Assembly (NCBI RefSeq): GCF_000276665.1
Contig: NW_004955502.1
Coordinates: 2,321,673 to 2,385,672 of the forward strand
Direction: 5' to 3'
DNA: 64,000 nucleotides
Source of the DNA: Chinchilla lanigera
Lineage: Eukaryota; Chordata; Mammalia; Rodentia; Chinchillidae
Part shown: piece after piece, positions 10,919 to 23,061 of the stretch
Layout of the letters: each line of letters opens with the position of its first letter
How positions within the stretch are numbered: position 1 is the stretch's first letter
Notes under the pieces: generated by a model
The model's database searches: none
What the model was told of the DNA's origin: nothing
The model's input: the letters and a program-made list of their open reading frames with translations, nothing else
Position numbers and translations under genes: made by a program

Positions 10919-11840
10919 GTCGGATATTTGTTAAAAATACTTTTAAAAAAATGTTACACTGGCTGCTGCAGCAGGAGAAAAAGCCCATAGAAGACTCCAC
11001 TCCACAAAAACAAAAGGCAGGAAGGTTTGTAAGCACTGTGTAGGGAGTGGATTCAGTGGAGGTCTTTATAGGAGCTGTCATCAGTGTGGTTAGGCCTCTG
11101 TTTGCTAATTGTCTCCCATTGCAATTATGCTTCTTTTTCTCTGCTCCCCACATATGCACAGAGACTGGGAAAGAGGGGCACTGTGTCGCTGACTGAAGGA
11201 CGGTTGCTTGAGAAAGACCGTGGCCTGCAAACCTGGGATGAGGCGAGAAGACTTACCCAAGGGACAGGAAGAGGTTACAGCTGCACATTTTCTGAAGCAG
11301 TCCTCTAAGGAAAGGAAATCAGGGGCCTGATTTCTTCCTCGGGAAGAAACTGTCTGAAGGAGTCCAGCTAGGGGAACATCAAGGCCATCTTCCTCATACT
11401 TCAGTGCACTTTATTAGTTCTCTAGATCTGATAGTGAGACGTGAAAATGAAGGGACAAAGGGCAAAGGCCTGAACAAATGAAATAAGCTGAGTAACCTGA
11501 AGGCAAAGTGAGATAAGCCTGGAAGGAAGCTGGAGCTGCAAAAGACAAAGAACTGATAAAATCCGCCAGCGCTGGGAAGCACGGAGAGAAACAGCAACAA
11601 ACAGCGCAGATCTGCAGGCTGTGCCCTCCTGTCTGCCCTCTCCGAGTCCGCTTCTAGCTAGGGTTTTCCTGTTCTTTCCAATAAACCAGCCCTGGCTCTT
11701 CCCTGCCGCTTGCTGTTCTGTGCAGCCTGCCTTTCTTCCTCCCACTTGCCTCAGAACAGGAGCCAAGAGGGGCAGAGAGCTAGTTCCAATAAGTACCCAA
11801 GTTTGGAACCCAGTGCCTTGAGATATTTATAAAAACCTCG
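10919..11840. other. GC-richer unidentified sequence, possibly part LTR
   Basis: Short frames on both strands (up to 114 codons, minus 11422-11766) without recognisable domains. The part 11430-11770 has an LTR-like layout, with a ccaataaacc poly(A)-signal-like word near 11678 followed by a CT-rich stretch, but no family match that I can name. I do not call a gene. Confidence 0.35.
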
Positions 11841-11852
11841 ACACTGCCCACT

Positions 11853-11952
11853 AGGGGCTGGGGATTTAGCTCAGCAGCACAGCGCCTGCCTGGCAAGCGC
11901 AAGGTCATGAGTTCGATTTCTCTTACCTGAAGAAAAAAAAACAACAAAAAAA
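11853..11952 (+). repeat. ID SINE with 10-bp target duplication
   Basis: Full-length ID: aggggctggggatttagctc (box A region), gcctggcaagcgcaaggtc, gagttcgatttc (box B), A-rich tail. Flanked by acactgccca at 11843-11850/11841 side and again at 11953-11962, a target-site duplication typical of L1-driven retroposition. The 3' end has drifted from the local subfamily end. Confidence 0.88.
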
Positions 11953-11962
11953 ACACTGCCCA

Positions 11963-12896
11963 GTAAATGCTTCCCAAACTAAATTAAGTGGCATTAACTG
12001 GAAGAAAATCATATTTAATCTATACTGTGTTCATGAATCCTCCCCAAATTTACTATAGATAATACTACCAAGTATAACCTGTTTGTGGGGTTAAAACTAA
12101 TAGAACGGAAGAGTAGGGTTTCCAGGTAAAAGACAAGCTGCCAAGATGCCTGGCACTTACTTGTTGTATGAAATTCAGATTTTACCAATGTCATGTATTT
12201 TTGTTCATTAAACCTGACCATCCTAAAATGGAGATTATGTTTGTGCTTTCCCTACAAGCACATGGAAATTTCCTAATTAAACAAATGTTAGAATTACCTT
12301 TGAATTTTCATGGAGAAGAACAGTTGCAGCGAGGCAGGACAGGGGTCTTCAGCCTATAAGCCCAGTATGCTTTTCCTGAACATCCTGGTCCACCCGGCAC
12401 AGGCTGAACAGTGCCACTCCGTGGAGTGCCTTGGGCCAACTGGCTCTCTCAGTGACGGGGTCTGCAAGCAAAGCTTTTTTGCTTGGGGTGCCATGATTTG
12501 TGGAAGCCACATATTCTCTTTTAAATGTTAGGAGCTCAGCAGGTCAAAAGACAAACATTTTTCAACAAGACTCAAAGAATATGAACAATCTACAAAGCAT
12601 ACAATCACACACAGCCAAATTGCAGAGCCATGGGTTCCAGACTGCCAGATTTGAGTCTTGTGAATATTTCATCAACCATTTGAACAACAGGGAGCAGCTG
12701 ACCTGCTTGGCTTAGTTATCAAAGGAATCTGTTGCTATCCTGTAATGACAAAAGTGGATCCCCATGACAATTTAACAGCAAAGACCATTTCTTTCAATTT
12801 TATACTTTTAAAAATTGCCAGGTAATTAACTTCACAGCAGTTTTGTTGGCAAAGTAATGTCATAGGCAGCTGAGTTAGATAGAAATATTATGGGCA
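11963..12896. other. Unique sequence, nothing recognised
   Basis: Frames up to 73 codons without domains. No repeat recognised. The right edge is the first copy of an ID target duplication. Confidence 0.35.
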
Positions 12897-13005
12897 AGGG
12901 GCTGGGGATTTAGCTCAGCGGCAAAAGCGCCTGCCTGGCAAGCGCAAGGTCGTGAGTTCGGTTCCCGGTACCGGAGAAAAACCAAAAAAAAAAAAAAAAA
13001 AAAAA
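12897..13005 (+). repeat. Young ID SINE with perfect 16-bp target duplication
   Basis: Complete ID with box A (tagctcagcggcaaaagcgc), box B (gagttcggttccc), the local 3' end ggtaccggagaaaaacc and an uninterrupted A tail of about 24. Both flanks carry agaaatattatgggca (12881-12896 and 13006-13021), identical over 16 bp. Perfect duplication and clean tail indicate recent insertion. It has an internal Pol III-type promoter by family, but is an insertion rather than a tRNA gene. Confidence 0.95.
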
Positions 13006-13064
13006 AGAAATATTATGGGCAGTCAGACAGGGCCAGGCCCTCCAAGGAGCCAACATAAAAGACA

Positions 13065-13576
13065 AGATACCTGTGGGCCAGACCTCAAGACAAAAGGACT
13101 AAACAAATGCACCCACATACCTCCCTAGGTGTGAACATCAGGGACTGGTATTCTAAATAAGTAACAACCACCTTCAAAAAGCTAGAAAGAGCCACTAGCC
13201 CATCCCCCTACAGGAAAAGCCCCTGTTCTGTATTCATGCCCACTTGCTACGTGACTCGCTTCCCCATTTGATCCCCGTTTACTCAAGTTTACCTGAACAA
13301 TTATACTTGTAATCTTATTGGCTGACCATAGTTTTGTCCCACCGCAAGCCCACCTTGTAATTTCCCATTTTCTCCCTATGTTAGACCCACCTCACCTTGG
13401 GGCTTTGCTCTATAAAGTCCCGGGGAAGGGCAAGGTCCTTGGCAACCCACTCGGGCCCCCTTCTGTCCCTCTCTTGGACAGCTTTCTTTCCCTCAATAAA
13501 TATGTTCTGCTCTTAACCCATGGTTCCTAAAATTCATTCCTTGATTTTAGAGAACACGAACTTGTCCCAGGTATCA
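13065..13576 (+). mobile_element. ERV-type solo LTR with TATA and poly(A) signal
   Basis: A 512-bp segment with LTR layout: ends agatacctg and caggtatca form a short inverted repeat; a TATA-like box ctctataaa near 13409 is followed by a GC-rich leader, a ccctcaataaatatg poly(A) signal near 13491 and a gctctt motif downstream. No internal retroviral coding sequence flanks it, so it looks like a solo LTR, probably of an ERV1 or ERVK-type element; I cannot name the family. Confidence 0.55.
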
Positions 13577-15050
13577 TTCAGGTTGGGAGTTTTTATTTTC
13601 CTGTATCACTAATACTACAGATAAAAATGAAACATTCATTAGTAATTAACTATGACCACTGTCACCCTACACTGTTGAACTAACACAACCACTGATAGAA
13701 GGTGGAACAGAGGGACTCAGAGATGTTGGAAAACAGAAGTAGTCCTGGGGTCCTCCCGGCTCTGGAGGCTAAAACATGAGAGAAAGTGGGAGATCAAACA
13801 CAAAACATGAAAGAATTATGATGCCTGTTTTCATGTTTCTATGGGCTAAATAATTCAAAGGTCCAACGCAACTGTCCCCGTTAAAAAAAAACTTGCTTCC
13901 ACTTGTATGAAGACTCAAATTGGTGAAAAAAACATATAAACATAATAAATAACCCAAAGCCCCTCCCAGCTTAGGAAAAACACTCAAGCCAGTGATAACT
14001 ACGTTTCGAAGCAAGCACTGTATTTCCCCTTTGATGCTTGTGCCTTGTCCATTTCACTGCCCTTTAACTAAATGCTTTTGACAGTGTGTACTGCTGTCAT
14101 GTAAAATGTGACCCCCATAAGCTCTGTTTAAATAAAACCTTTCATCTGCAAAATATCTGCAATTTTTTATGCAGAAAACAATACAAAAGGCAAAGAAAAT
14201 AATTTTCTCACTCTCAAAAGTGCTCTTCATACATCTCAGCTTCAGCATCTAGGTTACTGATGCATTACAGGGAAAAAAATTTAACAAGAGGGAGGAGATG
14301 AACCTCACGTTAAAGGCAATTTCTTAGCTTTTGCTCTTGTACACTGTTGAAATGATGCCTGTTTAAAATGCTTTGATCTGAAGATCACTAAATAGCATCA
14401 ACATCCCTGCTGATAATTAAATACCTTTGAGGATAAATAGTAATTAAACTTCTATAGTTTTTAATGGGGAGACACAGATACTAAGCTTGCTACCTGTCCT
14501 GTGGGCAAAACTCAAAAATGGAACCTGGAGTTTTGTACTTTTTTTATTCTGTCCTAAGCACCAGACCATACTATATCCTTAGAAATCATTTTTAAAAATT
14601 TCTTTTAAAGGAAAATGCAATGATATTGTAGAAAAAGAATATAGTTATAAACAAAAATTTCCACTGTAAAAGATTTTTATCCCACCTATGGTGACATCAT
14701 AATATCAATGACCTTTTAAACTGGTCTATAATTTCTAGTGCAATTCAGAAATAATTGCTAATGTACTTTTTAACTCACAATTTTCAGAACTGTAAACCTT
14801 AAAAATTCACCATGTAGATTTTAGGGCTCTTTATTTTAAAATTTGAGAAAAAAATTGGGAAAGGAAATGCTTAATATCTTTTTAGTATATTCTTGTTCTA
14901 AAGCAAACTGCTCTCTCAATCTATAAGACAAAACTATGACTTTATTTATGATCATTAAATAAAAAAAACAGGGGAGAGAAGGAAAAAGACAGACATGAGT
15001 ACATGGCTACCATATTCACTGACTTAGCACTAAAATTCTGCTTTTCTGAT
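13577..15050. other. Unique AT-rich sequence
   Basis: No coding region or repeat family recognised. Includes short poly(A/T) runs. Parts of 14290-14480 read as non-repetitive AT-rich DNA with TAATTA-type words. Confidence 0.35.
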
Positions 15051-15059
15051 TCAACTATT

Positions 15060-15260
15060 TTAACCATCCTAGATTCCAAGGTAACATAATAACACAGAAC
15101 TGACACATTTATTGATGGAGAGTTATTGTGCTAATCAAATGCTTGGCTTAAGTAAAATAAAAGCCACTTATTTGGCTTTAAGGTGTGATAAATCATCTCA
15201 TTCTTTAGACAAAGGGTAATTTATTTGTAAAGGAAAATTCAGATAGTAGCTTATGACTAA
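15060..15260. other. Conserved-looking non-coding block (candidate)
   Basis: Non-repetitive, AT-rich but complex, with words such as attgatggagagttattgtg, gctaatcaaatgcttgg and gtgataaatcatctc that resemble homeodomain-type binding sites. No frame. The call is based on texture only; no conservation data are available to me. Confidence 0.25.
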
Positions 15261-15599
15261 TTTCTAGAAAATAGATTTTTATATATAGTTTATGAAGTTT
15301 CTTTTGAGAACTCTAATTATATACTTATTATAGTTCCTTATTTCCCTTTTTAACAAATTTGGAGTCCCTTTCACAAATCTAAAGCAAGTTTGGTTGTGAT
15401 ATACATAAGGTTAAAAAAAACCACCCTTGAAATGTAAAAAAAAAAAAACTTTTAAAATAAATATTGAAGATAAAATGTTTTGTAAGTGACCTGACTATCC
15501 ATATCCAGTCCAGTCAGCTGTCTTAAACAGAAATGGGCAGACCAAAGCAAACTGTTTCATCTTTAGCCTTGATTGCAATTTGCCTTACCAGGGATTTGA

Positions 15600-16170
15600 G
15601 GCCCCTTCTACTCTGGGTTATAGTTGGGGACTACAAATCATAAAGTAAGTCTAGGGGACATCCAAGGCCATTCCTGCCCTCTGAGCCAGACTGGAACGCC
15701 AAAACTTCCCGCTCTTTTCTGGTCACAGCTGGAAGCCTTAGGGCCAATGACTGCTGTGCGCTCACAGGGCAAGAGAAGACCTGCTGGAGATGATAGGGCA
15801 TCTGGGGAAACTGCATCTTCCTTCCTGCTTCCTGCCCCCCACCCCTCACCCGCACCTCCACCCACCCCCCCAACCCCACACCCCCGTCTCATCCTTGTCC
15901 TTGTTGATCTCTCTAACTCACCATAGTGGTCATTACTGTTCCCGGAAACACCCACTGCCCCTGACCCATTGTCCTTGACTCAGATGTAACCAATAAATAC
16001 CAAGGTTCTGGCTGCCCCGTGGCCTTTTGTTCCTCAATAACAACTGATCATCCCAGATCCCTGCCACACCCTTATTTTGTCTCTTGCTCTTTCTCCCATC
16101 ATGTGACGTAACTCTGGACTGGAGACTGGGGACTCACTGCAGGGGTCCCCAATAACTCCAATAGGTTATG
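15600..16170 (+). other. GC-rich segment, possible LTR
   Basis: Contains a C-rich tract at 15826-15892, then accaataaatacc (near 15990) and cctcaataac (near 16034) poly(A)-like words, and ends ggggactcactgcaggggtc. This is compatible with the U3-R-U5 end of an ERV LTR, but I recognise no family. Overlapping frames of 62-105 codons on both strands follow from the GC-rich composition. Confidence 0.3.
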
Positions 16171-17090
16171 ACACCCAGCCTCAGAGGGGTTGATGGCTAG
16201 AAGCACTGGGTATGCACATTCCACTTCCCATCACACAGCACAGCTGCACGTCCAGGGACAGAGAACAGGCCACAAAGCATAACTGATGTTATCACAGCAT
16301 TTACTGAGACAGCCTGTGCATAAACAGACACGGGGTTCTGCTCCTGTGTGTCTCGGGCGCTTCCCGTCTGTCCAGCTATGACAGTTTCACATTAGAATAA
16401 AGAAGCTCAGATTTTTCAACCATTGTCTTAGATTTAGTCATGAATAAGTCCTCCCAAGGCCAGCACTTCTCTGGTGACTCTGGCCTGCCTCCTCACTCTT
16501 CCTTACCAGCACAAATCTACCCCAAAAATGGCTCCCAGACAGGTTCCTTTCTGAATAGATATTTATGTATAGAAAGGTGAGGGGGGACTCTCTTGCTGTG
16601 TAGATCTGAACAGCAAGGTTGCCAGATTCATTTTAACATTTCAATAATATAAAAAAAACCTTTGGCTTTCTTATAAGATAGTATCTTGAAAAAGTGTTTC
16701 TAAATATTGTTTCACTTCGCATGATTTAACTACAGGCTGAATAATGTCATTATTGAACAAAAATAATTAAATTATTTTATTTCTAAAATTATTTAATTTC
16801 AATTTCTTTTTTCAGATTATAGATGAATTGTTCAATTAATGCCTAGTAGACACTTTATCCATTTCTGATTCTACAACTCAGGTTTTGCTACAAATATGTG
16901 GCCATAAATGCTCAACTCAAACACTGACCCTTTGTATCTTTAAAAGTAATTACAACTGAATTATAGGTTATACACAAGTTTCTACAAAACTAGCTTATAC
17001 TGAACAGTTCTTGAAACTTTTCATGGGATTAAAATAATTTATGAAAACAGATTTTTCATTCCACTGAATTAGCTGGAAATATTACTTTGA
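16171..17090. other. Unique sequence, nothing recognised
   Basis: No repeat family or exon recognised; a short AT palindromic stretch occurs near 16770-16800. Confidence 0.35.
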
Positions 17091-17091
17091 A

Positions 17092-17178
17092 AGGCTTAAA
17101 GATACAAACCAGTAGTAGAGCACTTGCCTACTTTCTCTGAGGTCCTGGGTTCAAGGCTCAGTTCTGGGAAATAAAAGA
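17092..17178 (+). repeat. Old ID SINE
   Basis: Diverged ID: ccagtagtagagcacttgcc (box A side) and tcctgggttcaaggctcag (box B), then an A/G-rich tail. General rodent ID wording, older than the ggtaccggag-ended copies. Confidence 0.7.
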
Positions 17179-17179
17179 T

Positions 17180-17972
17180 AAGGAAGACAGGGAGGAAAGA
17201 GGATGGAGGAAGAAAGGAAAGAATGAGGGAAGGAAATAAATCTGACCATGATCTGTCAGTAGGCCAAGATTTCAAATTATCGTATATGTTCCCCACCATA
17301 TTACACTTCTCATTTGGTGATGTTTTTGATGTTAGATATTATTTTATAAACAAAGGAGGTGCTGGTGAATGCTCCCAGTACCTTAGAATATTTTCCAACT
17401 TGCCAGGGAAACAAATAACTGAGTTTGCTGCTGGATACTAAAGAAAAGTAAAATTGTAGAGACAGAGGGGACCTTTAAATAGGATTAAAATTAGAACCTG
17501 AATCTTTCTTAAAGGGTAGAAAAGGTAGCCATCTGTGCCTATAAAAGGCAATTTTGTGGGGTTTTTTCTGAAACTGACAGGTGGTTTAACCATTAACAGT
17601 TTACCCCAGCATCACGTGGGCAGTGCATTTGTTTACATACTGACTATCCCAAGCATTGCTCAGGCATTTCAGGTGTTATTTCATCCAGTCAATTTTTTTA
17701 AATTGCTGATCTTAGTGATTTTCTATCATTAAGTTTGTTGGCCAGTTTAGACATATATAATGATCACATTCATCATATGGAACTTGTACCCATATATGAT
17801 ACCTACCTGTTTGCATTTTCCCCCCATTTTCCTGCCTTCTCTTCTACTCCCTTCCCCTTGTTATTTACAAAGGCTTTGTTTCCATTTTATCTTTTTTTCT
17901 CATTATCTTCCCACCCCCTCACTGTGCCCCTTATCATTTGAATGATTTCTTCTTATTTTACAAGATCTATTC
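17180..17972. other. Unique sequence, nothing recognised
   Basis: Starts with a purine-rich stretch (17180-17240) from the decayed ID tail. No gene or repeat family recognised. Confidence 0.35.
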
Positions 17973-18720
17973 CAGTGGGCCTTGACTTATGTTCAAATTG
18001 TTCACAAGGGCTGGTTGTAACTCAGTTTGGTTGTAAGTCAAGACTATTTTTCCCATAAGAAATAATGGAAATACCTATAGTGCATTCTGAACCTCCTGAA
18101 GTACCCCTTAACTAACCTTTTGATAATAAAAAGGTTGTGTAATATGTGTAATTTATCAGAATCAATAATTTTCCTAGTGTATTCATCAAAAGCTATAAAA
18201 TGTGCCTAGTTTACCAGAAACAATAATTTAATGCTGTACTCACCATTCAAGTTGACACCTTTGGCTTGCAGGAAGGGAGGGTGAAGAGGAAGGTGGTTAC
18301 TGTTTGGAAGAAGAGTCCCCTTCCATAAGAGTATCTGGGATCTGGCTCTCTGGGGTTCTTTCTCTCCTTGGGAGTCTGTAGCCCAGTAGGACCTGCTTCT
18401 GGCTCATTAGGTCTCAACCTTCTCAGAACTAAAAACTGGTCTAAGGTTGTGTATTTCTGTCTTTTCTTTAACACTGTTATTCTCAACTGTGATTACTTTC
18501 TTTACTTTCCCTTCCTTCACATCTTTTCTAGCTTGAGGAGGACTTTTCATAGGAGTAATTGTAGCAATTATATAAAGCATTGACTAAAATCACATCCACA
18601 AACATGCACATCTGGGCTCAGACTGATGCTTACATAAGCTTTTCTGGCATTGAGAATCTTCATTTACATCCACACAAGTGACCAAAGCTTGGGTCATGAC
18701 TCAAGACTAAAATTTCAGTG
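17973..18720 (-). mobile_element. Tigger-like (pogo superfamily) DNA transposon relic
   Basis: The left end cagtgggccttgacttatg with ggttgtaagtcaaga just inside, and the right end gggtcatgactcaagac...cagtg, look like eroded terminal inverted repeats of a Tigger-type element. Inside, the minus strand (18247-18486) encodes a 79-residue frame starting MRITVLKKRQKYTTLDQF, whose basic stretch plus TTLDQF resembles the C-terminal tail of pogo-like transposases (PCNA-binding, QxxLxxFF-like). No DDE catalytic region is left. Exact family and right boundary are inference. Confidence 0.5.
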
Positions 18721-20143
18721 ATAACACAAGGGTCCACAATACATTTTGGTCCTTATTTATACTTTTAGTTCCTCATGCCAGAGGAACAATGCAATATTTA
18801 CATATATGTGTCCTATTTATTTCACTTAAAAGTATGGTCTCAAGGTCCATTCATTTAGGTATAATGAATTCTTCTTTCATCTTTATGGCTAAGTAGTACT
18901 CAATTGTATTAAAAAATCTTCTTTATCCATTCATCAGTTGATGGGCATTCGGGCTATTTCCAATATTTAGCTATTACAAACTGTGCTGCTATGAACATGG
19001 TTATGCATATATCCATGTAGTATGACGCTTTTAATTCTTCTAGAAAGATATCAAGAAGGAGATAACTGGATAAAATGGAACCTCTACTTTTAGATTTCTG
19101 AGGAATCTCCACAGGGATTTCCATAGTGGCTTCACAAGTCTACACTCTCATCAACAGTGGAGAAGGTTCCTTTTACCCACAACCCCTCCAGCACATGTTA
19201 TTGATTGATTTCTTGATAATAGCATTCTTTCTAGAGTGAGATGGAATCTCAGTGTTGTTTTAATTTTCATCTCTCAAATGATCAGTGATGTTGAACATTT
19301 TTTCATATGTTTATTTGCCATTTCTACTTCTCCATTTGAGAAGTGAGTGGTCATCTCAGATGTCCATTTTTGGACTGGATCTTTAAATTTAGGAGGTTGA
19401 TTCTTTTCAATTCATTATATGACCTAGTTATCAGTCTTTTGTCTAAGGAGCAGCTGGCAAATTTGTTTCTCTCTCTGTAGGTTATCTCTTTTCTTTCTTG
19501 GTTTTCTTTCACTGTGCAGAAGCTTTTCAATAAGATGAGATCCTTGTTGATTCTTTGCAATATTTCCTGTGCAATTGGAATTTTGTTTATAAATCTTTAC
19601 CTACTTCAGTGTCTTCAAGAGTACTACTTATTCTATCCTCCATCAGATTTAATGTTTCTGTTTTAATATTTAGAACTTTGATCCATTTCAATTTTAGTGT
19701 ACTGCATGGTGAAAGACTAGTTTTAGTCTTCAGCATGTAGAGAGCTAATTTTTCAGCACCATTTATTAAAGATGCTTTCTTCCAGTGAAAGCAATTGGCT
19801 CCCTTGCTGACTGTGTCTGGAGATGTTTCTGCATCTTCTAATCTGTTTAACTGAGCCTTAGGCCCATTTTATTTTCTAGTACCATGCTGAGTTTATCACT
19901 GTAACTTTGTAGTATAATTTCAAGTCAAGGATTGTGATGCCTCCTGCCTTTCCTTTGCTGCCTAGAATTGTTTCTGTTATTCTAGTGCTCTTCTGCTTCC
20001 AAATGAATTTTAGGATTGTTTTCTCTACTTCTGCAAGGTGTGCTCATGGTATTTTGATTGGGATTGCATTAAACCTGTATAAGAATTTTGGAAGTATGCT
20101 CATGTTCATTATGCTGGTTCTTCCTACCCATAAGCAAGAGATA

Positions 20144-20297
20144 ACTTTTTTGGTCTTTTTGAGACAAGGTTTCACTATGCAGTTCAGGCTGGTCTTTTAT
20201 TCATTTTGTAGCCCAGGCTGGCTTTGTACTCACAGTGATCCTCCTGCCTCAGCCTTCCAAGTGCTGGGATTACAGGTGTGCACCACAACACCTTGCC
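20144..20297 (-). repeat. B1 SINE in L1 copy A
   Basis: Antisense B1: a T-rich tail, then tgagacaaggtttcactatg, tgtagcccaggctggctttg, gatcctcctgcctcagcc and caagtgctgggattacagg. It contains the internal duplication typical of rodent B1 (two aggctgg-type blocks about 30 bp apart). It splits the L1 ORF2 text between caagag and ctaatatc. Confidence 0.88.
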
Positions 20298-20867
20298 CCA
20301 TTTTCTAATATCTTTTTTAGTATCATTTTAAAGAGTACCGTTGTATTCAATGTAAAGCTATTTTACTTCCTTTATTAGACTGATTTCTAATTATATCATT
20401 TTTTTTCAATACTATTGTAAAAGGTGTAGTATTCCTGATTTCTCTCTCAGTAAGTTTGTTATTTGTGTACAGGAAGGCTATTGATTTTGGAGTGTTATTT
20501 TTGTATCCAATTACAGGACAGATTTTTTTATTAATCTAGAAGCCTGTTAGTGGAGTTTTGAGGGTTTTCTATGTAGAGTATCATGTGAACTGCAAATAAT
20601 AATAGTTTAAATTTTTGCTTTCTTATCATTATTCCTTTCTTTTGTCTAATTGTTCTGGTTAATGTTTCCAGAACTATATTGAATAGGAGTGGTGATAGCA
20701 GACATCCTTGTTTTGTTGCTGATTTTAGTGTGAAAACTTTCAGCTTTCATCCATTTAGTACAATGTTGGTTGTTGGTTTGCCATAGATACCTTTTATCAG
20801 ATTTAGATAAAGACATTCTATTCCAATTTTCTGTAGGGTTTTTAACATGAATGTGTGGTGGACTTCG

Positions 20868-21218
20868 TCATATCATTTTTCTGTGTCTATTATTAAAATG
20901 AGCATGTGATTTTTGTCCTTGGCTCTGTTTGTACAACGTATTACATTTATTGATTTGCACATGTTGAACCATCCCTGCCTCTCTGCTATGTCTTACTTGG
21001 TTGTGGTGTATAATCTTGGTGATTGGCTGCATTCTGCTTGTCAGTATCTTACTGAGGATTTTTGCGTCTATATTTACTATGTAGATTGACTTGTAGTCCT
21101 CTACTTTCATTGTATTCTTTTCTGGTTTTGATATAAAGGTAATACTTGCTTCCAGGAATGAATTTGAGAGTCTTGTTTCCCTTTCAATTTCAGTAAAAGG
21201 TTTAAAGAATAATAGCAT
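20868..21218 (-). pseudogene. L1 ORF2 reverse transcriptase N-terminal fragment (copy A)
   Basis: A 116-codon remnant of ORF2p, the endonuclease/reverse transcriptase of L1. The translation follows the start of the RT domain: [18 protein letters not shown], then NIDAKILSKILTSRMQ and IIHHNQV. The next segment, normally GFIPGMQGW, is degenerate (RHSREAGM). Frame breaks on both sides; not functional. Confidence 0.8.
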
Positions 21219-21755
21219 TAGATCTTCTGTAAATTTCTTATAGAATTCAACAGTGAAACCATCAGGATCTGGGCTTTTCTTTGTTGGTGAGTTTTTAACT
21301 ACATCTTCAATTTCAATGACAATTGGTTTATCAAAAATTTTTACATCTTCTCAGTTCCCCTTTGGCAATTCATATTTATCAAGGAATCTGTGTGTTTCTT
21401 CTGTGTCTTCCATCTTACTAGAATAAAGGTTCTTGAGATGGATATTGATAATCTTTGGATTTCTGCAGGATCTGTTGTTATTTCACCCTTTTCATTCCAA
21501 ATTACATGGATTTAAGCCTTTTCTTTCTGTTTTTTGGTAAGGCTGGCTAAGAGTTTGTCAATTTTATTCACTCTTTCAAAGAATCAAATCTTTGATTCCT
21601 GGATTCTTTGTACTGTTTTCTTCATCTCAATTGCATTAATTTCTGCTCTGATCTTTATAACTTCCTCTGTCACATAAGCTTTGTGCTGGATTTTCTCTCC
21701 TTTTCTAGAAGCTTAGGTTCAACATTAAGTTATTTATCTGAGCTTGCTCTGTTTC

Positions 21756-22105
21756 TGTTATGGTTTGTGTCTGTGTGTCCCCCCAAAGCCTCATGTGGTC
21801 ATGGGGCAGGCTTTTAGAGTTTGATTGATTATGGGTGTGAGAGCTACACCCGCCCTGGGGTGGATAGTTTGCATATGTAAGGGAGAGGAAAAGGCTGCTT
21901 GAAGCCATTCCTTCCTTGTATGCTTGTTGCTTTTGCTGTGTTCTGCTGCCACGAACTGTAGCCTTCCGCCATGTGCCACTCTGCCTTGTAACCTGCCAAG
22001 TATGGACTAAAACCTCCACAAACTGTAAGCAAAATAAACCTTTCCTTGCTTAATTTGGGGAGTCAGGTATTTTGTCCCAGCAATGACAGAAAAGTAACCA
22101 AGACA
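21756..22105 (+). mobile_element. MaLR solo LTR in L1 copy A
   Basis: A 350-bp LTR beginning tgttatggtttgtgtctg and ending aaagtaaccaagaca, with an aataaacctttcc poly(A) signal near 22031. It is clearly related to the LTR at 54011-54378. Flanking 5-mers gtttc and tattc agree at 3 of 5 positions, so the target duplication is eroded or uncertain. It lies opposite in orientation to the L1 it interrupts. Confidence 0.85.
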
Positions 22106-22743
22106 TATTCCTTATATTGGTACTCACCACTGTAATTTTCTCTCCTAGGACTGCTTTCATTGTGTCCCATAAGTTCTAATATGTGTACTGGCATTATCAT
22201 TTAATTGTGGAAACTGTCTCATTTCTTCTTTAATTTCATCTGTGACTAACTGGTTGTTCAGGAACATGCTACTTAATTTCCAAATGTTTATGTAGTTTTC
22301 ATGATTTCTTTTGCCATTAATTTCCAATTACATTGCACTATGGTCTAAGAATATGCATAAGATAATTTCAGTTTATTTCCAGTAACTGAAGTATATTCTA
22401 TGAGCTAGTAAGTGTTCCATTTTGGAGAACATCCCATGCACAGCTGAGAAGAATGTGTAGTCTGATGTTGTGGGTTGGAAAACTCTCTAGACATCTACTA
22501 AGTCTACTTGTTCATAGACTTGGTATAATTCTGATATTTCTTTATTAATTTTTTGGCTACTTGATCTCTCTACTTGTGACAGTGGTGTATTGAAGTCCAC
22601 CATTACAACTGTGTTAGTGCTTATTTAATTTTTTATGACCATTAATATTTGTTTTATAAAGTCAGGTGTACTGCTATTTGGTACATGTATATTTATGATT
22701 ATAGTATCTTCTTGACATTTTCCCTTAACAAGTAGGTAATTAC

Positions 22744-23061
22744 CTATGTCTCTTTGAACAGTCTTGGCTTGAAGTTCACTTTATTTCCAAGTAGAATAGC
22801 TATCTCTCCTTTTTTCTGGGTTCTTGTTGCATGGAGGATTGTTTTCCATCCTTTGACTTTCAGTCTATGATTTTCTCTTTTAGTTAAGTGTGTTTCCTGT
22901 ATGCAGCAATTTGTTGGATTTTGTTTTCTGATCCATTCTGCCAGTCTGTTTCTTTTGATTGGTAAATTGAAGCTATTTACATTGATCATTGTAACTGATA
23001 TAAATTGGCTTATACTTATCATATTTCTTACTATTTTTGGTCCCCTGTCTTTCCCCTCCAT
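22744..23061 (-). pseudogene. L1 ORF2 endonuclease-domain fragment (copy A)
   Basis: A 105-codon remnant of the APE-type endonuclease of L1 ORF2p, which nicks target DNA. Visible are INVNSFNLPIKRNRLAEWI with the expected Asn, and CCIQETHLTKRENHRLKVKG with the catalytic-type Glu of QETH. The frame ends before the later Asp/His residues, so the domain is incomplete. Confidence 0.85.

Noticed and set aside
12897..13005. tRNA gene call from box A and box B
   Set aside because: The element is an ID SINE with A tail and target duplication; it lacks a foldable cloverleaf with anticodon arm and a terminator.
15624..15978. Proline-rich frames on both strands
   Set aside because: Follow from the C-rich tract 15826-15892; three mutually overlapping frames indicate composition rather than coding.
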